From: Anastrepha obliqua
Taxonomy: Eukaryota > Arthropoda > Insecta > Diptera > Tephritidae
Reading direction: 5' to 3'
NCBI RefSeq assembly: GCF_027943255.1
Contig: NC_072896.1
Coordinates: 49,130,501 to 49,194,500, forward strand
Length of the DNA: 64,000 bases
Below are positions 1 through 11,115 of this stretch, one piece after another. The translations under genes and the position numbers were made by a program. The stretch's first letter is position 1; every line of letters begins with the position of its first letter. The notes beneath the pieces were generated by a model. The model did not search any database and was not told the origin of the DNA. It saw nothing but the letters and a program-made list of their open reading frames with translations.

Positions 1-640
1 GTATATTGTGCCGATGATTGTTTGAACATTTCATATTCATATCAGTCGGCAAATCAGTAGTTGATTGGAATGCTTTAATCGAAAAGAAGGACCTTCTGTC
101 CGAAAATACCTCTCAGTATGCAGCAATTTGTTAATTGCAATCAATAACTATTGGCCCAATTGCCAGCAGCCTCTATTCGATAGGCATTGGCATTATTCTC
201 CTTAAAATATATTTAATTTAAATTTTCCACAAACGCCAGCAAAGCCGGTGCAATAAAGTAAAATTGAATTGAAACAATAGTATGTGGAAGAAAATAGTGT
301 TGTTGTTGTAGTACCGTAGATAGTTTGTGAATATTTTATAAAAATATTTTTTGTTTAACCTTCCACTACTAACATGAATTGCGTAACAAGGTTGCTAGCA
401 TCGGTGTCTCAGACCGAAGGGCAGAAAATATTTAATTCTTAATTATTTTATTAATTTCTGGAATCATTTTAAAATTTTCTGATTATGTTCATATCATCTG
501 TAAGAGTGAATTGTTCTCGGCTTGAAATGTAAACGTTTTTCAATATTTCTTGAGGCATTTTGAATTGGACCTTGTTTCCTCCATTTTGTAAAATTATACC
601 GGCCAATAAAATACCTGCTTTTTTCTGATTAATTTGTTGA
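1..640. other. AT-rich sequence without a recognised gene
   Basis: I see no gene, RNA or clear repeat here. Short open frames exist on both strands but none has a recognisable domain or codon pattern. The stretch ends where LINE-like coding sequence begins. Confidence 0.5.
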
Positions 641-1608
641 TTCACCGTCGGAGCTTGAATCACGAGTTAAATCGTCTTGATCATCAGAGCCTTTCTTGGA
701 ATCAAAATACACTTCACTTATTTAAACCATCAACTAAACTATCATCTTGCTCCGGCTCTGGGGTCTCCGTGGAATCCAGCGGGACAAAACTGCACTCTGC
801 TCTTGGAATTCATGCATCTGTGTTTCAAGCGGAGGTGTATGCAGTTCAAGAAGCGATGAAATTTGTTGTGGAAAACCGATGGAGAGTCAGATCTATATGT
901 CTCTGCAGCAACAGCCAAGCTGCACTCATGGCCTTAGACAGCCCTCAAACCACATCAGGGGTAGTTGAATCCTGTAAATCCAGGTTGAACTATGTCGGTA
1001 GACATAACAGCCTGATGCTAACATGAGTCCCGGGACACGTGGGTATCGTGGGAAACGAAACCTTTGACTCCTTAGCTAAGATGGGCTCTGAGGCCAACTT
1101 CTTTTGCTCAGAGCCCGTTTTGTCACTCCCAAAGCCGCGGTTAGCAAATGGGTTACTACAACCCACAAGCGAGCTTGGTAGGCTGAGAGAGGCTGCAGAT
1201 GGACTAAACTGATGTTACCTGTCATGTCCGATCGACTGTCGCAAACCTTCTGTCATTAAGCAGAAGAAAGTTCAGACGGCTGGTTGGACTGATGACGGGC
1301 CACTTCCTGTGGACGAAGCACATGGAAAGGGTGGGCATCTCAGACAGTGTACTCTGCTCAGTTTGTGAAGAGGAGGATGAGACGGCGGACCACTTCCTGT
1401 GCGCCTGCCCCGCCTTCGCTCGAATCAGGTTTGAGGTCTTCGGCTTTGATGTGTTAAGAAGCGACCACCTTAGCTCCTTGGCACCACAAAATCTACTGAG
1501 ATTTCTTCGGATATCGGGTAGATTTAAAGAAAATTAAAAGGGAATCCAAGTGTAGTACAATGGACTTAAGTAATGTCTGAGTTCCCGAGAAAAACAAAAA
1601 AAAAACAT
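640..1608 (+). pseudogene. LINE 3' fragment: decayed RNase H and C-terminal zinc-knuckle region
   Basis: This is the 3' part of a non-LTR retrotransposon of the RNase H-bearing group (I/LOA/R1-like). Seen directly: an RNase H-like frame from about 760 with FQAEVYAV (carrying the Glu), CSNSQAAL where the family normally has an Asp, then VPGHVGIVGNE after an in-frame stop near 1024. A second frame at 1292-1537 carries a C..C, H, C cluster (CSVCEEEDETADHFLCACP), the usual C-terminal zinc-binding end of such ORF2 proteins. An A-rich tail at about 1592-1607 would be the 3' end. Stops, frameshifts and the loss of a catalytic Asp show that it is dead. The 5' boundary near 640 is approximate. Clade assignment is inference. 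Confidence 0.75.
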
Positions 1609-1677
1609 CATCTTCGGTTTCCTCACCAAAATCTACCTCGTCATTACAGGGTCCCGGCACCAATTAAAAAGGCCAGA

Positions 1678-2545
1678 AAATTAGTTTAAGAAATTACTTT
1701 TATTCAATTCAAAGTAAGAAATGTGTGAAAATAATAAAAAATTAAGAATCAAGTTACTTTTGCTCGAAATGACCATCTTTTGACATTGACTATGGCCTTG
1801 AGACGGTCCAGAAACGAATCGTAAGCTGCCCGAATGTGACTTGCAGGTATTTTGCCCCAATCGCGAACAATGGCCTTTTTCAGCGCCTCGAGACTGATGA
1901 ATCGTTCAGATCGGACCTTCCTTTCCAAAATAGCTCAAAGAAAATAATCCATCGGATTCGCGTCTCGTAAATTTGAGAGCCATTGTATGGACGTTATGAA
2001 GTTCGGAACGTTGTTTTTTAGCCATTCTTGGTTCACTTGAGCTTTAGGAGATGGTGCCGAGTCCTGTCGAAATGTCCATGGTCAGCCACCAAAATGTTTG
2101 TCTGCCCTCGGCTTCAAAGCAACCTCCAGAATACTTTCCCGGTAATATTTCGCATTTACCTTACCGCAAGGCTTGATGAAAACGATTGGACGCCCATCTA
2201 CAGTTACAGCGGCCCAAACCATTCGGTGCTCTCTCCTGGTGGCCAATCGCTGATTCAAATTATCATATGAACGGACGGTAAAATAAACCCTATCGTTTTG
2301 GGAGCTTACGAATCGCTCAATTTGAAACATTTTCTTGTCAGAAAACATAATGTTTGGAAATTGAATGCTTTCGGCCAAGCGAAACAACTCCTTTGCTCTC
2401 GCAAGTCTGGGTTATTGCTGTTTGGTGTGAGATCATGCGCCTTTTGGATCTTGTAAGGCTTGACTTTGAGATCATTTTTCAGTATGCGGCGGATACTACT
2501 GTCAAATATTTTCAGTCCTTTCGCCATTTGAACCATTTCACGTGA
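1678..2545 (-). pseudogene. Tc1/mariner-type transposase relic
   Basis: Read on the minus strand, the sequence encodes most of a DDE transposase of the IS630/Tc1/mariner superfamily. Visible pieces in order: a helix-turn-helix-like part near 2306-2536, FSDKKMFQ with the first catalytic Asp, MVWAAVTVDGRP, FIKPCGKVNAKYY, then WTFRQDSAPSPKAQV with the second Asp, and a C-terminal NPMDYF block with the third acidic site. Frames shift at least twice and there is a stop in the C-terminal block. The same family recurs at 23662-24060, same strand, which helps place the 3' edge near 1678. I did not find clear terminal inverted repeats. Function would have been cut-and-paste transposition; this copy is inactive. 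Confidence 0.8.
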
Positions 2546-2696
2546 CGTTGCTTTCGCGCGCTTGTAAACAATACTCTAGACTGTCATTTAGCCAGCTAAC
2601 AGACATCTGATGCCTGTGCACCAAAAAATCGAGAGCTCAAAACATTTCACTCTGGCGTACAGAAAGCTTAATGCAAGAAGGATAGGTTACCACGTG

Positions 2697-2890
2697 TGGC
2701 CAATCCGTTATGGTGGAAAACAAAATTGTGCGAGTAACTTCTGCTGCCACGTGAGTCATTGTTCAGATGGCAACGAAGCAACATGGGCGAGGACTGCGTT
2801 AATTTTTTTCGGATATCACCAACACAATCTCAGTTTTTTTGCTGTCATGACCCCGGCTACGTAATCCAATCAGCTGATTCTTCTTTTAGC
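2697..2890 (+). repeat. Partial copy of interspersed repeat 'family B'
   Basis: The segment matches, with substitutions and a gap, the repeats at 28239-28512 (opposite strand), 52423-52760 and 53781-54115. Shared blocks include GGTGGAAAA...AAATTGTG, GCTGCCACGTG, TGTTCAGA..GCAACGAAG, and TATCAC.AACACAATCTCAG. It has no coding capacity and looks like a non-autonomous DNA element. The left end of the family is missing here. Confidence 0.6.
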
Positions 2891-3504
2891 AGATTCGGGC
2901 CAGAATACGTGAATGCGAGGAGCTTGAGATGCTGACTGACGGCAATCTATTGACTGATATGTGCTTGTCACAGAGAATGTGATGATCGAAGTGCCTCATT
3001 TGTTGACGACAGAACTGCTATCCACCCATGAGGAGATGAAATGCGAGGAGCTGGTTAGATCATGCATCAGGAAAATATAGTCGGATGAAAACATGCCTGC
3101 CGATTGGAATTTAAGTGTGCTCTGCCTAATTTATAAGAAGAGTGATGCTGCAATATGTGCCAATTATCGCGGGATTAGTCTTCAAACTGTGGCGTATAAG
3201 GTCCTAGTGAGCGTATTGCGGGATAAGCTAAAGGCCACCATCAACCAATTGATTGAACATTATCAGTGTGTCTTTAGAATTGGAAAATCGGCAATCAACC
3301 AAATATTCACAATACGCCAAGTTTTGGAAAAGTTCCATGGCAGGATAATCGGCACACACCATCTCTTTGTCCATTCTGAAGCCGTATTCGACAGCAGGAA
3401 GAGAAGTTGTTCTTTGAAGTGTTTGAGAGAAATATTCTGCGGATGATCTTTGGGCCTGTGCACATTGGCAATGGCGAGTATTGTTAGCGATAGAACAATG
3501 AGCT
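2891..3504 (+). pseudogene. LINE reverse transcriptase fragment with internal deletion
   Basis: This is part of a non-LTR reverse transcriptase. Seen directly: MPADWNLSVLCLIYKKSD, NYRGISLQTVAYKVL, and a QCVFRIGKSAINQIFTIRQV block, which correspond to the early RT motifs (fingers, template grip). After FVHSEAVFDS the frame jumps to sequence like CLREIFCG, which in the better copy at 58784-59741 lies near the C-terminus. The YADD centre and most of the palm are therefore deleted. It ends near LGLCTLAMAS, next to a SINE. It belongs to the same LINE family as 58784-59741 and 46486-46614. It is dead and 5'-incomplete; the left edge is approximate. Confidence 0.75.
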
Positions 3505-3516
3505 CATTACTGCTTA

Positions 3517-3832
3517 TACATATATATTTGGCACGTACATCCTTTTTGGGTGTTTGGCCGAGCTCCTCCTCCTATTTGTGGAGTGCGTCTTGACGTTGTT
3601 CCACAAATGGAGGGACCTACAGTTTTAAGCCGACTCCGAACGGCAGATATTTTTATGAGGAGCTTTTTCATGGCAGAAATACACTCGGAGGTTTGCCATT
3701 GCCTGCCGAGGGGCTACCGCTATTAGAAAAATGTGTTTCTTAATTTTGGTGTTTCACCAAGATTCGAACCGACGTTCTCGCTGTGAATTGCGAATGGTAG
3801 TCACGCACCAACCCATTCGGCTACGGCGGCCC
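3517..3832 (-). mobile_element. tRNA-derived SINE, full length, with 12-bp target duplication
   Basis: The element lies reversed: tRNA-like head at the right (GTAGCCGAATGGGTTGG in SINE sense, an A-box-like motif; a B-box-like GGTTCGAATC), body in the middle, tail at the left. It is flanked by a perfect 12-bp direct repeat, CATTACTGCTTA, at 3505-3516 and 3833-3844, proof of insertion by target-primed reverse transcription or a similar mechanism. The insertion is beside a LINE relic. Typical length in this window is about 300-330 bp. Confidence 0.92.
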
Positions 3833-3844
3833 CATTACTGCTTA

Positions 3845-5371
3845 CTGTGCTTATTATTACTTTACTACATTCCCTCATTATAAAATAGATATTATTATTT
3901 TTCTGACACTATGACTGCTGCTTAAGGATTTGCTATATTTTTCGCCAATATTACCGTACGTAGTGTCAAATTGAATCAAGTTTTCCTTTAAATCTGTGTC
4001 ATGTTTTGAGCTTAGCATAGAGAAGCTAATCGTTGCCACTTTCTCAGCATGTCAGCAAGAAAGTCTATCCAGCCTATTTCTGCTATGTATGTGGTGAACT
4101 GGCTTTCAAATGTCAGCGACGAAGTTTCACTGAATTAGCGAAGTAGTTTTATGGTGATTATTTTGGTTTTTCTTTGGCTCATCAAGATAAGGATTGGGTA
4201 AACCGCAAAGGAATGCGTAGATAATCTTCAGGTTGGGTTTTCGAAAAAGAGAAGAAGAGAATGCATATAAATGGAATGAAAACGACGGAAAACATACTAT
4301 TCAAATGGACAAAAATTAAGTCTTCTTAGTTTTTGATCCCACTTCTTAGAATTACATAATACTTCTGGTTTTGAAATTTTTTTTTTTCATAAGATGTTTA
4401 ACCCAGAGACTTAAAGCTTTGAATAGCATTTTTTCAACTCCCGTACGACCATTTTTGACTGAGATACAAATTTTGGAAAAGCGCCAAAAATTTGGAAATT
4501 TTCGTTTGATCACTTGATTTTTCCGCTAGTGTATGCGAGTATAGCATTTCGGCAAGCAGACATCATTTTTTTTAAAGAATTCTAAAAGCCAAATTGAAAA
4601 CAAAATTTAATATAATAACTAAATCAAGAAGTATAATGGCGTATTCACTTCGCACAGACTGAAGGACAGCGTGGAGGAACTGTAGCACTAAATCTTCATC
4701 GTGGCTGCATTGAACGTTCGCTGTGATAAAATTCTGTAATACATTTAAGAAATGTATATGTAGTAGTACGTATTACTGCATTTATTTTTTACATACATAC
4801 TCATGTGTGTAGATGTATGTTTAGACACACATACAAGCACACATATATATTTACATTATATGTGGCTAATGCTGAAATGCATTTGAACGACAATTTGCGA
4901 AGGTGAATGTAGAAAAGAATTTGTGCAGAGGTAGAGGAAAACATTTGTGGAGGAGGGTTTAATTTATTTTATAAATTTTAAGGAGATATACACAGATGCT
5001 TAGATATAATCGGCAACATTATAACGAACAACTCGGTACAATGCCATTTTGAAACCACTGAGAAACCTAGTTTTTGCAAAATTTTTAGATATACTCGTAG
5101 TTATATTAAGTCTCTGTATAGCCAAATTTTGATTCCAAAAGTTGCGAATTCATAGAATTGGTCACCACCAAATTCAAACAGAACCTGGAGATTTTTGCCC
5201 TCGAAAACTGTGTAGCAATCACCAACTAAACTGATGCTATACTAAGTGATAAATATTTACTACATTCATGAGCTCTTTAATATGTATCACTTACAGTAAG
5301 AGCCGATTTTTAAGTATCGAAATAATTTAAAAAACGTTTAATCATCACCGCAGTAATTTTGCCGAATCTTA
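3845..5371. other. Non-coding stretch, nothing recognised
   Basis: About 1.5 kb with no open frame of note and no recognised repeat. It includes ACATACATAC-type simple sequence near 4788-4850. It could be host intergenic DNA or old, unrecognisable transposon sequence. Confidence 0.5.
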
Positions 5372-5373
5372 TA

Positions 5374-7023
5374 TGGGTATGGGAATAAGTTTCCGTCCTT
5401 TCTTAGCCAAAGTGACGAATTATTTAGACAATTAAATAATACAATTAATTATGTGAAGCATGTGCCATTGGAAGCTATAACTTCACTACATCTTTCAGGC
5501 AGCATAGGGATTCCTCTGATGAAAATTCGACTTCTTTTGACTTGATCCATTCATTGAGCCAGTTGGCGATGCTCTCGTGAGAAGTGAACCGCTCTCCAAT
5601 AAAGGCTAACTGCATTGATCGGAACATATGGTAATCCCAATTCAGTCCCTCTAAATATTTCTAGACCAATTAAGCAACGTGTGGCCTGGCGTTGTCATGC
5701 AACAAAATCAATTTGTCACGTCTACCGTCCCATTTCGGCCGCTTTTCTTTGAGAGCTCGATTCAAACGCATTAGCTGCAGTCAGTAATGACCGCCAGTAA
5801 TAGTTTCAGATGATTTCAGATGATTTAAGGAGCTCATAATAAATGACACCCTTCTGATTCCACCAGATGCAAAACAAAACCTTTGAAGCATGCAAATTTT
5901 TTTTCGCTGTCGATGCATCTGGTTCGCCTGGCAGGTTTCAACATTTTCGACTCTTAGGATTATCATAATAAATCCATTTTTCATCGCCACTGACGATGCG
6001 ATGCTGAAAACCTTTTCTTTTCTGCCGTCACACGTCACTAAACGTCTTTCGATATCCCTCTCCCTCAATTGATGTGGCACCCAGTTACTTGCTTTCTCGA
6101 CCATTCCCATCGCGTGCAAACATTTAGCGACGTTTGGTTTGTCAACATGTAACCCTTTAGACACATCATCAAGGGTTCAGCATGTGCCTTCATTAAATAA
6201 TTGTTGTAGTTGAGTACCTTCGATTTTTTTCGTGCCCCTTCGCGATCTTTATCACTCACGACGAAATTGCCGCTTTGGAAGCGTCGAAAGCACTTTACAA
6301 GTTATAAAGGGTTTTCCAATAACAGGTGTTACAGGTGAATGGATGCGTTATCGAGAGATGATAAACGAATTTTTATGGCCGGAATTGGCTGGTATTGATC
6401 TGGACAAGGTTTATCAACAAAATGGCGCTACGTGCCACACAAGCAACGAAACCATTGAACTTTTACGGGAAAAGTTTCCGGACCGTGTTATCTTTCGAAG
6501 AGGTGATCACAATCGAGGACATAGGGCAGCCACTTTGCAATTCGGTTATGGAAAATTTCATGAAAAGGATATTGTCTTGTAAGCGTGGTCGTGGTGGTTA
6601 TTTTCCACTATTAACGGCATACCTTTCTCTTTGAACAAACATCCGATCTTTTGATATAAATGAAATGCCGTTAATTGCCATTTTTCTTTGAATATCAATA
6701 AAACACCTCTTATTAAAAAACCCCTTAATTTGATGGAGCGTGATTACCATAAATATTGATCAATATACAACACGTTTCAGCTGCACTTTTCTTTAAAAGG
6801 TAAAAATAAAACATGACTTCCCGCAAATACTGTTTTTTTCGGGACGAACCACATATTTGACGTCAGATAAAAAGGATCTTTACGGTTCAAACGAATGTCA
6901 ACTACTGCGATCGAGATCTCACATATACACCTTCAAATCACCAGTATATTAGTAGAGCGAACACAAAAATAGTATCAGCAGCGACACCTCTTTTTCGAGA
7001 ACGGAAAATTATTCCCATACCAA
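5374..7023 (-). mobile_element. Mariner 1: complete-ended, inactive, split by mariner 2
   Basis: Both ends are visible: GGTATGGGAATAAGTTTCCG near 5377 and its inverted counterpart GGTATGGGAATAATTTTCCG read on the minus strand from about 7020, with TA on both sides (5372-5373, 7024-7025). On the minus strand a mariner transposase can be followed: a YGNHAPS block upstream of the insertion, then a RRFQSGNFVVSDKDREG-like helix-turn-helix segment, KGLHVDKPNVAKCLHAMGM, WVPHQLRERDIERR, and LLHDNARPHVA with the second catalytic Asp. The first Asp region (family TGDEKW) is degraded. Several frameshifts and stops are present. A second mariner (6307-6725) sits at a TA inside the N-terminal coding part, so it is younger. 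Confidence 0.85.
6307..6725 (+). mobile_element. Mariner 2: internally deleted copy nested in mariner 1
   Basis: The ends AAGGGTTTTCCAATAACAGG (left) and AGGGGTTTTTTAATAAGAGG (right, minus sense) are inverted repeats flanked by TA (6305-6306, 6726-6727). Between them only the C-terminal half of a mariner-type transposase remains: MRYREMINEFLWPELAGIDL, QQNGATCHTSNETIELLREK (second catalytic region, Asp changed to Asn), then a deletion to the C-terminal NFMKRILSCKRGRGG block. The N-terminal half is missing, joined directly to the left inverted repeat. The same join occurs in the copy at 58680-60191, so both descend from an already deleted parent. Confidence 0.85.
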
Positions 7024-7025
7024 TA

Positions 7026-7499
7026 ATTTGAAAGCAAGTATGAAGAATACTCTTTTAACTGAAATTTTCCTTATATCCTTTAGAATCAGTTTGGCGATTA
7101 GTCGAAATGGGGTTAATCCCGATCATGGTTACGCCAAGGATAATAGATTTCTGTATTCATAGCACTATCTCCCAGGGGATTAGCGGATTAGTCGTTAGAG
7201 GCGACTAAAATCCACACCTCAGCCTGTTTGTTATGAGCATTAAGACAATGGCAGTAGGCTGAGCGAAACAGGTACAGACGAGGCTTGGTGAATATGAGAA
7301 TACTGTTGTCATTGGAGCGTAAATTTGTTGAGGAAGTTGAGCAATTTTGAACTCATAAAGCGGGACAATAGATCCTTCAGGCCGCAGCGCTAGGTCCCCT
7401 CACAATAATAATAATAACCCATAGCACCCATTAATTGTAACAAGTTTTGCGCATACAAGCACTTCTCGCTATAAATTAAACACCTTATCAGAAGATTTA
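7026..7499. other. Unrecognised sequence with an AAT-repeat end
   Basis: No gene seen. The stretch from about 7190 to 7418 is richer in GC than its surroundings and ends in an AATAATAATAATAA run (7404-7417), which is how some LINE 3' ends look. I cannot assign it to a family. Confidence 0.35.
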
Positions 7500-7594
7500 T
7501 AATTTTTGTCATGCGAACTAGACAGCTGCAGTAGGCAAACAGACAAGCGGTGGAGTATGTGAAGGTCAAACAAAATTTGAATCACTCAGTAAAA
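7500..7594 (+). repeat. Left part of a small DNA element (MITE-like), split by a LINE
   Basis: The block AACTAGACAGCTGCAGTAGG through GTCAAACAAAATTTGAATC matches the middle of the repeat copy at 62975-63205. The right end of the same unit resumes at 9699-9752. The LINE between them carries the 7-bp direct repeat AGTAAAA at 7588-7594 and 9699-9705. Confidence 0.65.
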
Positions 7595-8097
7595 AAGTAA
7601 ATCTTGAGAAGACGGGTTTAGTACTGTTCACTAGGAAGTACAAGACTGGATAATATCTCACTGCAGGTTAAGACATATGTCAAGTACCTAGGAGTAATGT
7701 TGGATAGCAAACTAACGTGGAAGCTCAATGTGGAAGAACAAACGAAGAAAGCACTCAATGCCTTATACGCCTGCAGAAAAACGGTCGCATGGGACGTATC
7801 TCCACGACTTTCGTATTGGACTTACATGGCGGCAGTAAGACCAGTAATCATCTATAGCATTCTAGTATGGTGGACAAGTTTGAATAAGAAAACGTACGTT
7901 AACAAATTGGAGAAAATACAAATAATTGCAGATACTTACCGTCACTCAATAGACTTAGGAGCAAAAAGTTCTGCAAAGAAGTCTGCACTTACACTATTGA
8001 CAACAGTACAACTAGTTTAAAGGCCACATGGCCACAGCCGGATATGAAGAGCTTTAAACGCTAGCTCGGACTATGTTATTCATCAAGCTAATTTCAA

Positions 8098-8392
8098 AAA
8101 CGGCCGCCGTAGCCGAATTGGTTAGTGCGTGATTACCATTCGGAATTCACAAAGAACGTAGGTGAAATACCAAAATGAAGACAAGGTTTTCTAATAGCGA
8201 TCTCCCCTCGGCCGACAATGGTAAACCTCCGAGCGTATTTCTGCCATGAAAAAGCTCCTCATAAAAATATCTGCCGTTCGGAGTCGGCTTGAAATTGTAG
8301 GTCCCTCCATTTGTGGAACAACATCAAGACGCACACCACAAATAGAAGGAGGAGCTCGGCCAATGTACGCGCCAATTATTTTTTTTTATATA
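8098..8392 (+). mobile_element. tRNA-derived SINE inside a LINE, 9-bp target duplication
   Basis: Head at left (GCCGCCGTAGCCGAATTGG, A-box-like), body with AATAGCGATCTCCCCTCGG and CTGCCATGAAAAAGCTCC, tail with GAGCTCGGCCAATGTACG then GCGCCAATTA and a T/TA-rich end. TAATTTCAA flanks it at 8089-8097 and 8393-8401. The 3' hairpin seen in other copies has been lost in a short deletion between GGCCAA and GTACGC. Confidence 0.92.
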
Positions 8393-8977
8393 TAATTTCA
8401 ATAGGGAACCAAAGTTAGTATTATATTAGAAAAGGACGAATGGCGAAAGCGACAACTTTCAACGAGCCACACCCTTAAAATATACACAGAAGATTTCAAA
8501 ATGGAAGAGGGTGCTGGAGCCGCAGTATTCTGTTCGGAATTAGGCTATGAACAGTCAGACAAATTACCGTACTTCTGCAGTGCGTTCCAAGCTGAGATCT
8601 ACGCAGCAACGAAACCAGCAGACCTAGCCACAGAGAACACTCGTACAGGCAAGCAGCCACCAAGGTAATAGCAGCTGTAATGACAAACTCACACTGCGTA
8701 TGGCAGTGCCGTGACAGGATGGATGAGAACGAGAAAGTGGATATACTAGCCAAAGCAGAAGCAAAGCTTCCTGGAGCTAGCACGGTCGATATACAATCAC
8801 TTCTCTGCAAACAATGACTGGGTATAGATGCAGCAATGATTCAAGAAGCGAACTCAAAACGGGAAAAACCATCTCACGCAGGACCGCGAAACTCATGCTA
8901 CGAAGACACAATGTCAGGTCTACAAATTGTATGTTATCTCTTCCCAGAAAAGAGTGTAAACTTATAGTGGGGATACT

Positions 8978-9436
8978 AGGCTGGGTCGATTTGTAGGGAG
9001 GCAAAGAAATCGCCCATTGCTCTGTAAAAATCATATTCTAGGGATCAAAATAAGAAACTTTGCCGAAGGAACCATACCTCTAAAACGAATTCTGATGTCC
9101 CCCAATTTGGGTCGAACATTTTAGTTTCTTTTCCCATGTAAAGGCCAAAAATGGTGATATTTTGAAATTATTGTATAGGGAACCCCCAAGGGAGTTTCAG
9201 GGGGTGTGGCACTGGCATGGGTGGATCGGCCGTCCAAAGTTAGTGGGGGTCGGTCATACATTTGGACTCGATTGGAGCACTCTAAATGGGTCAAAGTGGG
9301 TTTTTTCGTTCGACCCAAATTGGGGGACATCAGAATTCGTTTTAGAGGTATGGTTCCTTCGGCAAAGTTTCTTATTTTGATTCCTAGAATACGATTTTCA
9401 CAGAGCAATGAGCGATTTTTAAATCGATTTGCCCTA
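8978..9436. mobile_element. Foldback element with about 110-bp inverted arms and 9-bp target duplication
   Basis: The arms at about 9011-9117 and 9308-9420 are near-perfect inverted copies (for example AACTTTGCCGAAGGAACCAT on each strand). They are separated by about 190 bp without a credible gene. The element is flanked by GGGGATACT at 8969-8977 and 9437-9445, and the host LINE frame resumes after it. Long inverted repeats with a 9-bp duplication suggest a Mutator-like non-autonomous element; that class call is inference. The open frames in this interval are by-products of the palindrome. A lone arm of the same family lies at 16023-16158. Confidence 0.85.
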
Positions 9437-9698
9437 GGGGATACTGATGCGAGATTGTCTCACTCCATCGTTCGAGAGGAACTCTGGAACACCTACTCTG
9501 CCATTTTCTGCATCTTTTTCAAGAAAAGCGTTTCTTAGAAAGCGTGGCAGATCAAAAAATTAGTGGCCTGCGTAAATTATCCAAACTTCAAGAAAATATA
9601 TAAAGTTCTTAAACTCTCTCTATAAACACATGGTATCACTATGGATCAATTTCCTGTACATGTGCGATCTACAGGATCAAACAAGTCCAACCTAACCT

Positions 9699-9752
9699 AG
9701 TAAAAGAGTTATGCAAAAATCAAATTGGATGACTAATTTTGCGCCATCTTCT
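9699..9752 (+). repeat. Right end of the LINE-split MITE-like element
   Basis: AAATTGGATGACTAATTTTG followed by CGCCATCTT matches the right ends of copies near 50650-50673 and 63170-63203. It continues the unit broken at 7594. Confidence 0.7.
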
Positions 9753-10867
9753 TTCAAAACATTTTCCTGCCTTCTTAAGAACGTTTATAGAACTTGTGTT
9801 AAAAGAGGATCACATGGCTCATTTAAGTAAAAGATTGAGGACTAAAATGTACCAGAAAAATAAATCAAGTTCTGACCGAGTGACAAAAGTCAAATGCAGG
9901 AGAAATCTTACATGCGTGTAAAACTGTGGATTATATATAGTAACGCTACGTAATCATTATAGTTTATTTTTTTCTCATTAACATCATTTTTTAAAAGGCT
10001 TGAAAGTAAAGCAAACTACTTGAAAAAGTGGAGCCAAATTTTGTTGTGGTTTGACTACTCCGCATGGATACTACCGCTTGGAATTAGTTAGATCGGGATT
10101 CCATTATATTTATAATTTCTTCCGTCCGAAGTAATCGCTATGGTACCCAACACATACACTCCAATGCTTCTCTAATCTTCAAAAAAATGTTCACAGGCTG
10201 ATTGGGGGATCAGTCTCAGCTCTTACCACGAGTTCTCCTTTACCGCTTTGACACTTTCAGCGAACTTGAATCGTGGCTAAAGAAAAAAATCACATGAGGT
10301 CATCAAAGATGACTACAGAGCTTTCGCAATATCATAAGCCTCCTTTTTATCATATAGTCACGCACAAGATGAGATGGGGAAGCCGATGCATACGTTGGTT
10401 CTCCACAAATTCGCCTTCTTACATTGAATGTTACCCTTCAAACGATTTAGTACGCTTACTCCATATTCACTGCTAGACAAGGCGGGTGGTACTCGATGTG
10501 GATCACATCACAGCAATCACAGAAAAAACGTACAACAAAATCTTAATTTAGATTCAATTTTTTTTGGTTTCTCGAGGTTTCACTCAACTGGAAAACTAAA
10601 TGCCGCTGTTTCGATAACCTATTAATAGGTCTATATTTAGTCGCACAAGGAAAGAGCTTATTTAGTCATAACAGAGTGATACTAATTTTGTCCGAAAGCT
10701 TCATACATATCGCCGAGAACCGATCCAAGCGAAACATTGATATGAACTGGCACATCTCAGCTGAACAATGGACAACCTTCGAATGCGTTTTTTCTTAACT
10801 TGTTGGATGTTTTCAAAAGTACCGGCGTACTGCAGTCCACAGTCAACTTTTTGTACCACTCGTATAC
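9753..10867. other. Unrecognised sequence
   Basis: Several short frames on both strands, none with a recognised domain. No repeat matching the rest of the window was seen. Confidence 0.4.
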
Positions 10868-11070
10868 TAGTTGGCGCAAAATTAATCATCCAATTAGGTT
10901 TATTAATAACTTTTTTACTAAATGAGAAAAACAAGATTTTGATGATGCTTGTCTGTATGCCGGCTACAGTACGCTGTCTAGTTCACAAGTGACAAATATG
11001 ATTGATGTGCGACGTCATTTGCAAAACTTATAAATCTTCCGTTAAAGCGATTAATTTTGCGCTACACTGT
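10868..11070 (-). repeat. MITE-like element with GGCGCAAAATTAATC inverted ends
   Basis: Left end GTTGGCGCAAAATTAATC, right end GATTAATTTTGCGCTACAC, which are inverted copies. The interior shares TTTTTTACTAAATGA and CGACGTCATTTGCAAAA with the copy at 62975-63205. About 200 bp, no coding capacity. The same family occurs at 7500-7594 plus 9699-9752, 48965-50673 (split), 51871-51960 and 62975-63205. Confidence 0.75.
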
Positions 11071-11115
11071 TCTGATATTTCTGTCGTTATGAAGTGATCA
11101 TCGACAACATTTTCA

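Larger units (their letters stand above)
7595..9698 (+). mobile_element. 5'-truncated RNase H-type LINE, split by a SINE and a foldback element
   Basis: The coding remains run in one direction across both insertions. At the left: a GLVLFTRK-like motif, then VKYLGVMLDSKLTWKLNVEE-like sequence, and RLSYWTYMAAVRPVIIYS (late RT, 'thumb' region). After the SINE: RNase H remnants around 8500-8800 ending in DENEKVDILAKAEAKL. After the foldback: DARLSHSIVREELWNTYSA and a 3' end with CCAACCTAACCTA at about 9687-9699, a tail typical of some fly LINEs. The 7-bp duplication AGTAAAA flanks the whole. Frames are broken in several places. RT catalytic motifs are not included because of 5' truncation. Clade: I/LOA-like by the presence of RNase H; inference. 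Confidence 0.8.

Noticed and set aside
9121..9538. Overlapping open frames of 72-110 codons on both strands
   Set aside because: They arise from the long inverted arms of the foldback element, which mirror each other's codons; no domain or codon bias supports a protein.
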